Part shown: piece by piece, positions 37,048-50,800 of the stretch
How positions within the stretch are numbered: position 1 is the first letter of the stretch
Layout: each line of letters starts with the position of its first letter
Source: Micromussa lordhowensis
Taxonomy: Eukaryota; Cnidaria; Anthozoa; Scleractinia; Lobophylliidae
Length of the DNA: 64,000 bases
Assembly (NCBI GenBank): GCA_964020085.1
Contig: OZ026599.1
Coordinates: 24,336,734 to 24,400,733, forward strand
Direction: 5' to 3'
Program-made: the position numbers and the translations under genes
Notes under the pieces: generated by a model
Seen by the model: only the letters and a program-made list of their open reading frames with translations
Told to the model about the DNA's origin: nothing
The model's database searches: none

Positions 37048-37294
37048 TTTTTAAAGGCTTTAGTCTGGGAGCCGAAAGGTTACGTTTTCAATTTTTTTTT
37101 CTTAACCAGAGAACGCTGTTTTATATTGACTCGTTATCCTTGGCTCACATTCGGGTTCGCCGTTTTAGCGACCTCCGTGTGCGCATGCCCCAAGTAAGAT
37201 GATTATTAATGTGTTTGAGAAATAGTTTTCAACGACTAATAGATTTAACTTAAAACAATTAGATTATCCGCTCTCGATTACTATGCGTGAAAGC

Positions 37295-37547
37295 TGTCTC
37301 GGGCTGTCTCGAAAGTTATACGAACCCTCGACTACGTCTCGGGTTTGTATAACTACCTCGAATATCTCCCAACCCTCCGAGTGTTTAGATGAGGCTATGT
37401 AAACACGGAAAAGTGCTCTATTGCTTTTATAAAATAATTCTTAAAAATACGCGCGAATCTAAAACGTCACAACCGTGTTTACATACTCTCATCTAAACAC
37501 ACCTATCGACCAATGAGAGCGCGCGTAGTGACTCAGTTATTTTATAA
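37295..37547. mobile_element. Family C MITE, copy 2, left arm truncated
   Basis: It matches 12.46-12.71 kb closely from ACCCTCGACTACGTCTCGGG to the shared end CAGTTATTTTATAA, including ACCAATGAGAGCGCGCG. It lies upstream of PDE9A. Confidence 0.75.
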
Positions 37548-38219
37548 CACGCGATAGAAATCTCGAGCTCATAATCTAATTGTTTAATAGAAACACGATT
37601 TTAAACCAATCAGCGCGCGTATTTTCCTCGGGCTTCTTTCTAATGAACTCATATTAAAGTGTAAATGAGCAATGAAAAACTAGGATGACATTCTCGTGGA
37701 TTCCTTGCTAGGTTTTGAACCAATGTCAAAGTAGAAGAAAGCAAGTGTTGAAAAGGAAAACAACATTAACAACACTACTCGAAACAAGTGCTATTTGTGA
37801 GTACAATCTGTCGCCAGCATGATTTGTATAATGTGCATGCCAACTATGGCAAAACGCCAGCTCTTATTTAATTCGGCGAAAGCCACAATAAAAAAATGCC
37901 TTTCAGAGGTCTTCAAAAAGCAAAACAGAAAAACAAACAAAAACAATACAACAAGAGCGGCAAGTGAAGACGTTTTTATTCTTACTACCTATCATATGCT
38001 ACAACATACGCAAGATATTTATCTGCTTGGTTTCAAGGGTTTCAAGGGTCATTTTCATCCTAAATGTTTTTGCCCGATGTGTAATGTGCCAGTGTAAGGT
38101 AAAAAATGTTTTTGAGACTTCAAGTCTTGGACGTTAATTAAAGTTGCTCAAACTAGCGAATTCTGTTACAATAGAAACTACTAGAGCAGGGAAAGCCTTA
38201 CAAAAAATGATAGAAAGAC

Positions 38220-38428
38220 GTAAATAACTTACAAGCGGCTTTGGACACACGTCTCTGAAATGGTAACCCCCACTGTCGGAGAGGAGCCATGAAACACACG
38301 AGGGAAAAATGTCCCCTGGGTTGGCCGCGTTCTATCTACTCAAGCCAATTAGTTATTAGCCAGCGTGCTTGCCCCGATGTAGTGGACATTTAAAGAGACG
38401 TGTCTGAAGCCGCTTGTAAGGTATTTAC
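38220..38428. mobile_element. 209-bp MITE downstream of PPOX
   Basis: GTAAATAACTTACAAGCGGC at the left is inverted at the right (GCCGCTTGTAAGGTATTTAC); the inverted match continues to about 45 bp (ACGTCTCT/AGAGACGT). Confidence 0.75.
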
Positions 38429-38439
38429 ATCTATCGCTG

Positions 38440-38522
38440 ATAATAATAATGATGATGACGATGACAATAACGATGATGATGACGACGACGATCGCGACGA
38501 CGACGATGATGATGATGATGAA
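38440..38522 (+). repeat. (GAT/GAC)n microsatellite
   Basis: GATGATGACGATGAC-type triplets 120 bp past the PPOX stop. The minus strand reads as a His/Arg-rich run and is not a gene. Confidence 0.9.
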
Positions 38523-38640
38523 GACAGGATAAGCAAATCAGTACAAATTGTACTGTTACTAAAGGGGTCATTATGGTAATTACGTATGAGGTAATGCGAA
38601 AATCACACCGCACACGTGTGTTTCATTAGACACCAGTCTC

Positions 38641-41600
38641 TTAGCTCGATTCTAAAACTCGGTCTACCGCGACTTGCGCGTTGTAAATACAATCGTTGAC
38701 ACTAACTCCGTTGTACGACGCACCGATCAGGGTCAGCGGTAACTTGCGCTGCTCAATAAAGTCAAAACTGTTCCTAACGCGGTCAGAATGTCCCAGGGTG
38801 TACTGCGGGATACAGTCACGCTGAATGGTGGTCAAGCAACTCGTTGGTTTGCTGCGGATGCCGAGGGTCTTTTCTGCGGCTTCTTGGGCGATGCCCTGGA
38901 GGTGATCTGGGTCGACTGAGTCAGGATGTCCAAATAATGAATTAAACCAGTGACCTCCCATCATGACCTGCGAGAAAACAAGATGGCATGTAAATAAGGG
39001 GAAAATGGCTAAAGAGGCATTTATATTTTTTAATTACTACAGCCTAACCAGGAAGCAGAAGGCAGAAGGTGCAAGGTTTGGCTGACCAAAATTTCCACAT
39101 TCATCCTGAATGTGTGCCATCAGCTTGCCTTACTGGGTTTTCGGGATACTTGGGGGAGGGACGTTAATGAGATATGTGATATCAAGATTACATATAACGG
39201 GATATTGAGTAGGAAAATCGTTCATTTTTACACTGGAATTCAGTAACGGGATACGGGATATTAAGACCAAACATTGACGGGATGTTGGCTTCTCAGACCC
39301 CTTCTAACGGGGCTTCATCAGCATGGGTAACCTGAGCAACACAGCTGCTGAAAGCTCTGCAGTGTCAAGTTCTTTTCCTTGCCAGACTTTACCTAGCAGA
39401 ACCGTACAAGTTGACGCTTGGAATACAGTATTAGCGTTTCTATAGAAATGGAAAGTCCAAGACCAAAAGGCGAGATTAAGAACAGAGCGAAAATGAGGCG
39501 CTCAAAGGGTAACTTGTGGCTTTGTGTGTCACATGGCGTGACGAGGCCCAGATGAAACCCAGTTCAACTGAAACTTACAGTTATCCTTGTGGTTTCTCCG
39601 CTGCGCCTGTCATTCTCAGGGAAAGCGCACGAATCAAAGATAATCCCGAGAACTGGAAGCGGTTCGGACGAAGGAACTAAATATCCGAAACCTTCGACAG
39701 GAACGACACTTCCCTCGTATTCCAGATTGACAACACCCACTGTTGTGTTATGAATATTTTTCAGTTCAGATGCAAGTCCTTCCCAGTCCCCTGGTAGAAT
39801 GCTGGCGAGTGTGTGTGCCGGTATGCCACTTATCACGTGATCTACTGTGATTTTATCGTTTGGCCATGCCACTGTCAGCCTGCCATCAGTGTTGAAATTC
39901 ACTGCAGTACAGGGCGCGTTCATCTTGAAGTCAACTCCTCGTTGTTTTAGTACTTCAAGTAATTTGTCACAGAGTATTTGCAAACCACCTTGGAGGGACC
40001 ATGTGCTCCAATGTTCCTTCTTGGCTCTCGTTGCTAACGGGCTCAGAACAGAGGTGTCAGGGGCTGAAAGAAGAAAAAAAACCGTGATTGACTTGACCAG
40101 TCATCGGCTAATTTCGATGCATTCAAATTTTAACTTTCAATGATTTGAAATGGATCATATCTGTTACTGATCCGCTGGATTAACTGCTTTTCAAAGCTTA
40201 TCTAGAACACTTTCACGAAATTTTATCAAGAGGACAGGAAGCAAACTTAAGCGATGTCATTAATTCCAGGATACAGGATTGTCTTGATGTAAAGCCTAAC
40301 TCTCAGCACTGACATCGAAAGAACTTTCAGCCTATCAGATAAAGATGACAACATGACATGTTTTTTGTTTGGTTCAACAAAGATCAGTCATGAGTTGCCA
40401 TTATTAAATGTACCTTCTTTAGTAAAGAACACGCCTTTGATTATAGAGCCATGTTGATTCTCATACTGATATGCAGGTGGAAAGCATGACTCGAGGCTCA
40501 ACAAGCGAGCGTCTCCAGCAAAAATCCCTCTGCACAAAGGGTCACTGAGATACTCTGCAACCTTTATAACAAACAAGAGGCAATACCAGATTAAGAAATT
40601 CAAGAACTGGATCTTGCATATGCAATTTATTGGCTTGATGCCCACATATGGGATGTTAAAAGGACACAGGGATAGTTTGTAAATCGTGAGTTACAAACAA
40701 TCAAGTGACTCAAGCACGACATAGACCCTATTTATAAATGGCTGCCAATTTGAAATTCTCTTGTATGCATCTAAAGTAGCCCAACTAACCTTGTTTGAGA
40801 GTAAAAATTATTTTGAATTATCAACTCAAAAACAAGGTTAGTTGGGCTAATTTCAATACTTACAAAAGAACTTTTAATTGGCAGCCATTTATGAACGGGG
40901 TCTATGCAGTGTTCTTTGAACTGATGGTGGCTGATCATCTTTAAAAGCTGCCTCAATCATGGTCAATGTTTCCAGTATGGCCTTGTATCTAGTTGGCAAA
41001 AAAATAAGGGGTGGATATTACTTTCCATCAGATAATTGCTATCTAGTGATAACAGAGGCAACCCAGATGTTGAATACAATTAATACATGACATTATGCTG
41101 TTGGCGATTGTGTTACAATTTTAGCTGTTTATAAGACAATGTATGTTAATGCTTCAAAAATTGCTCTAAATAGTATGTGTAGAAATTAATTTAACTAAAA
41201 GTGGCTTAATTACCTTATGTTTGCATTGCGTTATTTTGATGTCTCTGTGTTCCTGGAGGAAGTGAGTGGTCTTTTAAAAACCACGAGTCTTGCAAAGCTG
41301 TCTCAAAGTCTCGATTTTTTTAATGCTACAAGTGTAAGGCAGTTTTGAAGCCCCGATTTGTTTGCTTCTGTTAATAAATGATGTCTGAAGGTCTTGGAGT
41401 TGGAATGTCTCACACTCCGTGGCTTTTAAAACACTTTGAAGTTGTGGTCTTGCATTACTGATGCAATTTCAAATTTCAAAATCTGAGAATGACTTGGCCT
41501 TGCAAAGAAATTTGCTAGTCTTGCATTCTTCCAGTCTCACATTCACACCCCTTATGCTATCCATTTGATAGTGATTTATCTGGGGTGCATAGCATTGATC

Positions 41601-43754
41601 ATCCATCAAACAACCAAGCCCTTAACTTATTTAGACAATCCTGTTCATGTTTGGTATCATACAGCTTAACCTTGTCTGGGTTTTGCACTGGCTCATTTTG
41701 TGTGAGCACGGTGTAAGCAGGAAAGGAAGAACCCAAAAAAAAACCAGAGCTTCCTCAAAGGGTATGCCAAGGTTTTGATAACAGATGGCAACTGGCAAAA
41801 TTCACCATCTATGTCAAATCAATCCACCTAAATATGTGGGTTGAGTTCAATTTACTGTTGGTTCCCACCTAACCCTTGCTCGGAGGGTTTTTCTCCTGGT
41901 TCTCCAGTATTCCTCCCTCCACAAAAATCAACACCCCAAATCCCAATTCAACCAGGATAGAATGCCTGCATGGAAATCAGCTAAGGCTGATGTGGGCTTC
42001 CTCTCTAAATATTGTGATTTATTGTTATGGTTTTGTCTATAGAAAAATTAAGTACAATAACATACACCATGTATATCCTTTAAACTGAACACAGGCTTGC
42101 AAAGTCACTGAACATACATACCTCTTCATTCATTCTCCTTTTGAAAAAGTCATACACCGATTCATCAGTATCATCTTGCTTTCCTCTCACAAATGGTTCC
42201 CTGAGTATTGTGGGTAATAATGGCTTTGAAAATAATGATTGTTTCTTAATTATGGAAATAACTCCTGATGGAAGTTGATGAAGCTTTCCTCGTGAATAAA
42301 TAAATCTGCTCCTGGCAGCCGGGTGACTTGAGGGGACTGCGAGAATGCTATTTTCCAGTCCAAGATCATTAACCTGTTAACAAGTGAAATTTTAAATAGC
42401 CAGATTAAATGGTGAATAATTTTATACTGCTACCAAGTACCATTTAATTTCTTTAATCTTTCATTTTTAATTCCTCCCAACATGTTTTTATATGAATGCT
42501 TTTACATCGCGACATCTTTTGAACCGAGGTAACAGAGAACTCTGAAATAATCCCATCATTTTCTGAAAACTGACAATAATATCATTATTTTTCTGGGAGT
42601 TTTCAAACTTTCTTGCTGTGGAAGAAAGTCAGCTTCACTGACAGAAGCCAAGATGGGACACAACGGAAAAAGAAAAGCTCACAAATCAAATTAAACTGCC
42701 AATGTTTCATCCCCTCAGAAGTACCCTCAAGAGGAAGCCATTTTTCAAAACCTCTTTAGCATAGCTGTCATCGCAATCATCATTGGTTTGACATTTTAAC
42801 AATGTGAAAGGATCATTTTTGCTCTGCAGGGTTGTACTGACTTTTGTGCTTTGTTTTTGTCTTTACTAAATATAAACTTAATAAATAAAAATTTAATAAT
42901 AATTAATAATAATTACATAATTTTTTAATAATAATTTGTAACCACAGTTGTTATTTAAAAGACCCAACAACTTTTGCAGGCCATCCATAAAATATTGTCA
43001 ATGAAGGTGAGGTGGCGGGGTTGCATATAAAATGTAATAAAATGAAAGAACTCTGCAGGAGGGGGGGGGGGGGGGGGTGCATATAAAATGAAATAAAATG
43101 AAGGACTTTGAAATTAAATTTGATCACGGAACACCTCTATGAGAGATATGTTGGTGATGTTTCCATCTGACCCAATACTTTACTTTTCTTCAGTGTTTTT
43201 CACTCCATTCATTTTCATTAACTCTTTAGCATCCAAGAAAAAACACACTAATGGGTCATAATGCTCTGCAGTACAAGGTGTTAACCAAGTGCTGTCGTTC
43301 TTTTTCAAAGAGATGCCAATACATACAAATGGTCCGTATCACGCTATAGGCTAACTCCAGCTCACCCCCTTACCCCTTCTGATAAGCCCACGCCCAGGAA
43401 AGTCCCCCTAATACACCGCGATTCTACATAGCACAAGAGTTTAAAGACTGCAAAATTTTGCCCTTAAATAACCTTTCCATAAAATTTTGAACACACAATT
43501 TTAAGCGTTGCTCTTCCTGCTTTTCCAACAGGTCTGATACTTCGTGGGCCCAACTCGAAAACTGCGCCATTTTCTCCCGTCCAACTTTGCATCCATCCCC
43601 CTGCCCGTCCGCTGGATTCAAGAACTGTTATGTTGCTTGGGTCTGTAACTTTATCCAAAAGGTGATAAGCAGCAGCGAGTCCCGAAATTCCTCCGCCAAG
43701 AATGGCAAATTTGCAGGGGGACAGCGATATTTGCCCACCTCTAGCGACCGCCAT
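38641..43754 (-). CDS. PPOX: Protoporphyrinogen oxidase (haem synthesis), five coding exons
   Basis: Exons in transcript order: 43754-43497, 42373-42122, 40561-40414, 40063-39579, 38967-38641; total 1470 nt, 489 aa (human PPOX 477). This FAD enzyme of the inner mitochondrial membrane oxidises protoporphyrinogen IX to protoporphyrin IX, the penultimate step of haem synthesis. Seen: dinucleotide-binding ILGGGISGLAAAYHL near the N-terminus (Gly20-Gly25), the FAD-contacting acid in VLESS (Glu46), ELGPR with Arg71 at the position of human Arg59, CRGIFAGDAR, the substrate/FAD region VEGFGYLVPSSE, and the C-terminal FAD motif LIGASYNGVSVNDC. There are 17 residues before the Rossmann core and no obvious cleavable targeting peptide, as in other animals. 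The first donor is ATT|GTGTGT, placed by alignment of TLKI-VNDLG with the family. The start is head-to-head with TMEM192. A 209-bp foldback MITE lies 212 bp past the stop. Confidence 0.95.
40721..40905. mobile_element. 185-bp foldback MITE in PPOX intron 2
   Basis: The ends ATAGACCCTATTTATAAATG and its near complement are inverted for about 28 bp. A second pair, GCCCAACTAACCTTGTTT and AAACAAGGTTAGTTGGGC, lies inside. Confidence 0.8.
43061..43078 (+). repeat. G-run in PPOX intron 1 between short duplicated flanks
   Basis: About 17 G. GCATATAAAATG.AATAAAATG occurs on both sides of the run (43024 and 43079). Confidence 0.8.
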
Positions 43755-43960
43755 ATTGGAAAAACAACGACGAGAGATTTCAAAGAGATCTGGGACTGCC
43801 TTGTACGTCAGCTGTGCGAATTAATCGCGGGCATTGCCAGCTGGAAGGAGACCTGAAGTCATCGAAGTCATGTGCTTTTAATACTGTTTCTTTTTTTTTC
43901 AACACTTTCAGTTTTAAGCTTCCAAAAATTCGCAATGTGAGGGAGTAGCTGAGCTCTGAA
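43755..43960. promoter_or_regulatory. Likely bidirectional promoter between PPOX and TMEM192
   Basis: Only 206 bp separate the two divergent start codons. The interval holds an ACGTCA half-CRE (TACGTCAGCTG) at about 43806 and no TATA box that I can see. A long T tract ending in CAACACTTTCAG just before the TMEM192 start could instead be an acceptor for a 5'UTR exon. Shared promoter use is inferred from the spacing. Confidence 0.55.
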
Positions 43961-44501
43961 ATGGTTAGCTTAAGTGGAGAGCATGGACAAGGGGTAAGTC
44001 GTTAGATTTTTTGTGCATAGAAGAAATAGAATTCTATTTGTCAGGTACTGATGAACATTTAACAATTATCCTGCGAAATCGCGCGGAATATCGTATGATA
44101 CTTCAGACGATATTCCGCGAGATTGAGCAGGATAATTGTTTTATTATTCAATAACAAAACAGCCTAAATCCTTGTAAATCTCTCTGTCGACATTTTCTCA
44201 CTTCACTTTTTCTTCCCACGTACGAAGCTACGTATATCGCCGCCGGATATCTGTTACCTACGGATGACAGATATCGAGAGCATCATGACCATATTTGGAT
44301 AGAGTTACAATTTGTTGAATAATAATTAACAATTATTCACCGAAGTGGAGGTAAATATCCACCACTTTCACCGACACTGAGGTGAATAATTGTTTTAGTA
44401 TATACCACACAAGCTGAATAACTAGCAGCCCAAAGAGTAACTTCATTAGTTAAAATATAGCGACAAAAGCCACTTTGTTTTTCTTCGGCTGCTCGGAGGT
44501 G

Positions 44502-44538
<37 letters not shown>

Positions 44539-44827
44539 AGCGCGCGCGAAAAGTACTATTCACTTGTGTGGTATATACTAAGTAAGCTTATTGTTCGCTG
44601 TACATCATCTCGTGTATGTTTTTCTTTTTTTGGTGTTTCGTTCGTGTTCGTTCTTTTTTTCGAAGATATTTTTGTATTACAAGGTCTTATTATCCAACTC
44701 TGCTTCGTAGAGTACAAATATCGCGCGAAACGAGTACAAATATCACACGATATTTGTACTCGTCTCATTCCTCCCGGCCGCGTGAAGTTCAAAACCTTGG
44801 CAAGTCAGAATTTTGGGAAAAGAAATC

Positions 44828-44859
<32 letters not shown>

Positions 44860-47800
44860 GTGTGTAGTATCGCTGTATATTTTTACTCGTTGTTTGTATT
44901 TTGACTCGCCCTACGGGCTCGTCAAAATACCGCACAACTCGTAAAAATATACAGCGATACTACACACCAAAACGTCTAATAAGATATATATATTTCCCTC
45001 AGTTTGCAATTGAATGTGTTTCCAAGCTCGCAAATGAGCAGTCCCTGCATAACTAAGTATACAGTAGTGCATGGTTCTCAGGTTATGCAATAGTCGAAAT
45101 ATAAGCTTAAGGATTTGTAAGGTAAAAACGGCTATATTCTTAAGCCTTAAAAAATGCAAAGGAGTATGAATATAAATAAACCCACCTTCAGTTGTGTGTT
45201 TCCTTGTGTCCTGTGAGTTTGTAGGTTGAATTGTCTGCTTTTAGCTTTCAGATTGCTTTGTCCTCTATACATGTATATCCTTTCCCAAGGCTGGGCACTG
45301 AATAACCCCAGCCGAGTGAGTCCACTGAAGGAAAACAGCTGTAAATTCGCTACCAAATTCTCCAATTGTCTTGAGATTCCACATACTGGTACATATCATC
45401 ATGGACAACAGTTCTCCTTCATGTTCCTGTTCAGCATTGGAGGTTCGCCTACACTGAGATGGAATTACAGGCCACTCATTTTGGCAAAAAACTTTGTTGA
45501 GAGCCATTGAATGAGGCTTTATGCGAACGTTGTGTTCGCAAAAGGTTCAAATTACTCACACTCTGGGTTGGTGAAAGTATACATAGTTTCACTGACAATG
45601 TCATTGGGAGCAAATGTAGATTCACTCACCCAGAGCGTCAGTGATTTTTAGCTTTCAAGAACATGACCTCAGCATATGCATAACACCCTCTCTGATAGCC
45701 CTTAGTGCAACTTTTTGCCAGAATTGGTGGCCATTAATTCCATGTCAGAGAAGGTGAACCTTGTTTGAAGAACAGCATCATGAGGGAAAACTATTGTCTG
45801 TGATGTATGTTGAATTTTGAGACATTTGGAGCGAATTTCGGTCGTTTTCCTTCTTTGGACTTGATGGACTCGGGTCATTTGAAATGCCCAACCTGGAGAA
45901 AATAAGGACAAAGCATTGAAGCTAAAACCACCTAAATGGTCACAAATCAGCCTAGAAACTGCACGGGGAAACAAGGAAACACACACCTGAAGCAAGGTGG
46001 GTTATTTCTATTCATAAGAATATAACCATTTTCCCATACAAATATCACAAGTCCTTTTATTTTGACTGTTACATAACCTGAGTGCTATTTCAACACGTAG
46101 TAACACATGGTTTTCAAGTGCAGAGCCACAGTGTTTGTTGTTGTGACTTGACTTGGATCCTTGTGAAACATAATGTCTCTAAAAAAGAAGGAAATGAGTT
46201 GGAAAATCTTCTACACCATGCCACTGGTAAAGGGCAGCTGCTGCCCCTTCATTCCTCTATTGATAATTCCTTGCTCCATGGTCCTTCTGTGCAGTTGCAT
46301 AGCTGGCAGGGATTGCATCCACAAGTGCGTTATCTCGGTAATGAAGTATTCTACATGTAATGAGGGTGGCCAAGCTTCTGGAAATGGGGAGAAGTCAAGT
46401 TGAGATTCTGCTTGCTCTTATTCCAGGGTTTGTAAATTACTCCTTTGCTAGTGAACCAGGATTTCAGATTGAAAGTTAGCAGAGATCATGTATTGACATG
46501 TCCATCACATTTTAAGTAGACTATGGATAAAGGGTTAAAATAAGTCAGTACACTGCAGGTTCTTTTTTCAAGAAAGTCTGACACAGCACACAAACACACG
46601 AACAACTCTACGACAGGAAGAGTAAAACATTTGTCTGCTAAAATTCTAAAGGAAAATGCATATTGTCCTTGCTTTCATACATGTACTGTAGTTAAGCACA
46701 GCTGGGATATCCAGTTTCTTTTCCTTATCTGTGTATTTTTTAATAGGGTAATTTCTTCAATCGTGAAGACACTGCTCCTGGACAGTTTTCTCAATCCCAA
46801 GAAGAGGTTTTGGCCAGTGACACAGCATCCTTAGGTCTCATACCAGAGACCAAGTTTCACCCACTTCATACAGCATGGATTGCCATTTTACAGTTGTTCC
46901 TCTTTGTAAGTGCATGGTACAGTAACTTAAAAAAATATTATTTGCTAACCCAGGGACACATGTAGTGTTGTGTTCCCCTTCATCTGAAACAAAGGAAAAC
47001 TAGAAAACAAGTTTGATAAATTTCAAACCAAAAGCAAATATAAATCACAGTGTATATGTTGAACAATGAACATAGTTTAGCTCTTGAGAATGTTTTTGTA
47101 ACTCACATTTATAGATACATCTATTCTTGCCTGTTGGGTATGTATATGTACATGTAAGAAATTGAATTTCTTCTGGTATTTTCATTCAGGGGTTTTATTA
47201 AGGGCTGGGTACCAGGCAGGTTGACCAGCTGTGAGGATGATTTTGCCCGTCTCGTTTGACTATCTAGTGGAAAGTTTTTTGCCCATCTGTGAAAACCAGT
47301 TGCCCTCCTACTGATTTGTTTAACTTAAGTTAATGAAACCCCAGACATTAAAAGAAAAATAACATGTAAAAGTCTATTTATAAGAAAAATTAGAATTAAG
47401 GTTAATCAAGGTTGTGATGTATCAAAGATCATTTTTGAGATTGCAGTCATTTACGCTAATGTCAAAGTTGTTATAAGAGCTGAAGATTTTGAGTATCTAT
47501 TGGATGCATTCCACAGTGCTTGGTGTAATGTAAATATTTTAGTTAAGCATTGGTGAATAACTTCAACTCTTATAGCAACCTTGAGTGTAAAGAACCTCAG
47601 TCTTGAAATAATATTATTGATGTTTGATACATCAAAACATTGCTTTACCTTAATTGTCATTTTTCTTATAAAATGTTTCAACGAGCAACTCCTAAAAGTC
47701 TATTTATTTTTTATTACAATTTTTTTAACTTTTTTATTTTTATATACTTTTTTGCAGATTGCCTATGAAACCCTGCAATTTATAGTTCCTAATAAACACC

Positions 47801-50800
47801 TAATGAATGGTGTTTCTTTATCATTCGGAGGTACAGATCCTCCATTCAGCTTCCTGGCTGTGGTACATGTTGGGTTATGGGTCGTCATATTTGTCTCAGA
47901 CAGATTTTTACAACATCTGCATCACCAGTCCCAAGCAAAAGGCTACTTGGAATTCTTCCGGGAGACTAAGGAATTGAGGCGATTTCCATATGCCATTTTA
48001 TCAATAGGTATGCATGACAGGTGATTTTCTAATGCTCATTTGATTTAATCAAGTGAGATTTTCTCCTTGAAAAGTCCTTAAAAAGAAATTTTCTCATTGA
48101 ATTTTGCTGATGAGTTCTTAAATACATGTACTTGAGACTGCAGTGCGAAATGTAATATCAATGATACAACCTGCAAGTCATGAATAACATTTAAAGTCTG
48201 GGAAAATGATTTTTAATAATACAAGAGTTGCCTAATTCACTCTTCAATGGGGTCTGAAGTACAGTTGTACATGTACTTTGTTTTCCCTCCTGTCCCGTGG
48301 CTGCCATGTGAGTCCTAGACTATTCATGCTGATTACATGTACATGTAGCCTAAAGGGTCCTTTTAATTTTAATAGTCCTTGAAAACAGTGGTGTGAAAGC
48401 TGTATGAATCATGCATGATGTTGGTTGTGGAAATGTCGGGATTCATATGGGGCCTTGTGGTTCAAAGTATGAGCACAATAGGATCGATGTCTACTTCCAG
48501 AGCAGGAAAACAAATTTGAAATCCACTTGCCAAGTGGGCTAACACATTTCAGTTTTTAATTGCCCCCACTAAAATAATACAAATGTGGGCAAAGTATGCT
48601 TGGATTTTAAATTAATTCGTGCTCATACTTTACACTCATTGTTTTGCTCATCTTGCAGTCATAAGTTTTGAAATTGTTTTTAATTGGGAATTATCACTAA
48701 CAAGACTACTGAGGCTAATTTCACTTGCTAACCATACCACCAAACTTCCATTTTCACTTGCCCAAGAACAAAATTTAATTACCCTGGGCAACTGGGCAAT
48801 TCGACCTGGTTTTTTTCCTACGTTGACTTTGGTATTTTAAGTTCTCAAATATATAACAATTCAAAAAGTTTACTCAATTGACCATTGATCAACCTTTGAT
48901 CGACACTTGATCAATCCTCAATCGACATCTGGGTTGACAGTCAGTCAAGAGTCAACTAATATTCGAAGACATGCCCTTGAGTGTTGATTGATACACATTA
49001 AGTCGCTCGACACTGGACAGACTATCGACCAACTGCTGATCGAGTGTCAATCAGGTGTCAATCGAGATGTTGATCTGGTGTCAACCAAGTATCAATCAAG
49101 ATGTCCATTGAGTGTCAATCGAGATGTCGATCAAGGGTAAATGATCAAGGATGACTTGAGTACACATGATCCATAGAGTTTAATTGCTATCTACAATGTA
49201 CACTCTACTTCATGATCTCGGCCAGCTACTCTGCTTGATTAGGTAATATCTGTTTCTTCAAATAAATAAAATAAACAACTTTATTTAAGTGTCAAATGTA
49301 TTTAGCACTGTTGTACTAATTGGGGACACTGTAAATAAACAAATAATTATTTCAAATAGAACATAAATTGTTAGGAATCCCAACTGGCGGGAGGCTGACA
49401 AGTTGGCAATTTACACAACGTGGTAGAGGAGTTGAACTCTGGACTACCGAGAACAAATCCAGATAGCGGTAGGGTGGAGGATTTGAACCAGGGACCTCCA
49501 GATTTAAACTCCAGCGCCCTAAACCACTTGACTACTCCGCCTCCACCTATCTTTGTGATAAAGATGGATGGTAAAATAAGCCACCTATCACAACAATGTG
49601 TAGGAGTGTTCATGAACGTTTTCAACAGGAGGGCAACTGGTTTTCACAGGCTGGCAAAACTATTAGAACTGAACTTTTGTATTAGAAAAACCTTCTTCTG
49701 GATGGCCAACCAGGTTTGCAAAATCATCCTCACAGCCAGTCAATTTGGCCACTGCCTGACCCTCAATGAAACCCTTGCAATGAAGCTGCTTGCCTTCTGT
49801 ACAATCATGGCCCTCAACTCTGAAATGACTTTTAAGTCTCGAAACATGATTTCTGTTGGTGTTATTTTCCTTTGTCTTTCATTTTCCTTTGATTTAAAGT
49901 GCACCTCACATTAATGTCATGTAAAAAAATAATTATTACTGGTAGAGATATCCATAACAAGAGCAAGTATTTTAAGTTATTATTGATGTATATTTTTATT
50001 TGCTTTCAGGAAATGCTGTGCTGTTGATTATATTTGCTGTCATTGGTCATGATACTAACAAGTCTAACAGGGGTGACCTGGCACTGTTCAATATTCTGCA
50101 GATTATATTTACTGTGGAGTTCGTCCTGTGTGTGCCTGGCATTCTGTGGTATTTAGGTATGGACTGTACATTATTTAACAATATTTATTCCACAAGCCTG
50201 CATTAGATATGAGATGGTAGATAGCCAACGAGGCGCATAGCGCCGAGTTGGCTATAATTATCTCATATCCAACAAATGCAAGTGGAATAATTGTTTTATT
50301 AAAAACACCCAAAAAACATAGCAAACTTACCGGTAACTTTAAAAAAAAAGATAAAAACGCCTAAAAAAATCACGCGTACGCTTACCATATTTGTAGAGCA
50401 TGGTATAATGGCTCATAGCCCATGATGGCTGAGCCAATGAAAACTCTCCAATTGCATTATCCAATGATTCAGTTTTTGATCATGAAGAATACCGGTAGAC
50501 CATTTTGCAGTTGTGTGAAATGTAACCAAGCCTCTGGATAGAAGCAAGATTTGGGTCGACCTTGTGATGATAGGGCAAAAACTACTTTGCATGCAAACTG
50601 GATAATTTACATTTAGCAAAGTTTCTTTTATGACAAAGTTAACTCAGCCTCGGTTCTGGTCAAAAGACTGGTCACTAAGATCAGAACTACATTATAAAAT
50701 GGTCAGTTATTGAATATACATGTACTGGACACTAAATCTACCATAAAACAAGTCATGTTTAGAAAACGCTGTAAGAAAGCCCTTGCTAAATAGCTTGATA

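Noticed and set aside
38431..38613. His/Arg-rich small protein on the minus strand
   Set aside because: Translation of a GAT/GAC microsatellite.
48879..49140. CRISPR-like array
   Set aside because: Short degenerate repeats of mixed orientation with no spacers of constant length, in a eukaryotic intron.
49474..49547. tRNA gene with TTA anticodon
   Set aside because: It is the head of a SINE with a shared body; this anticodon would read a stop codon.
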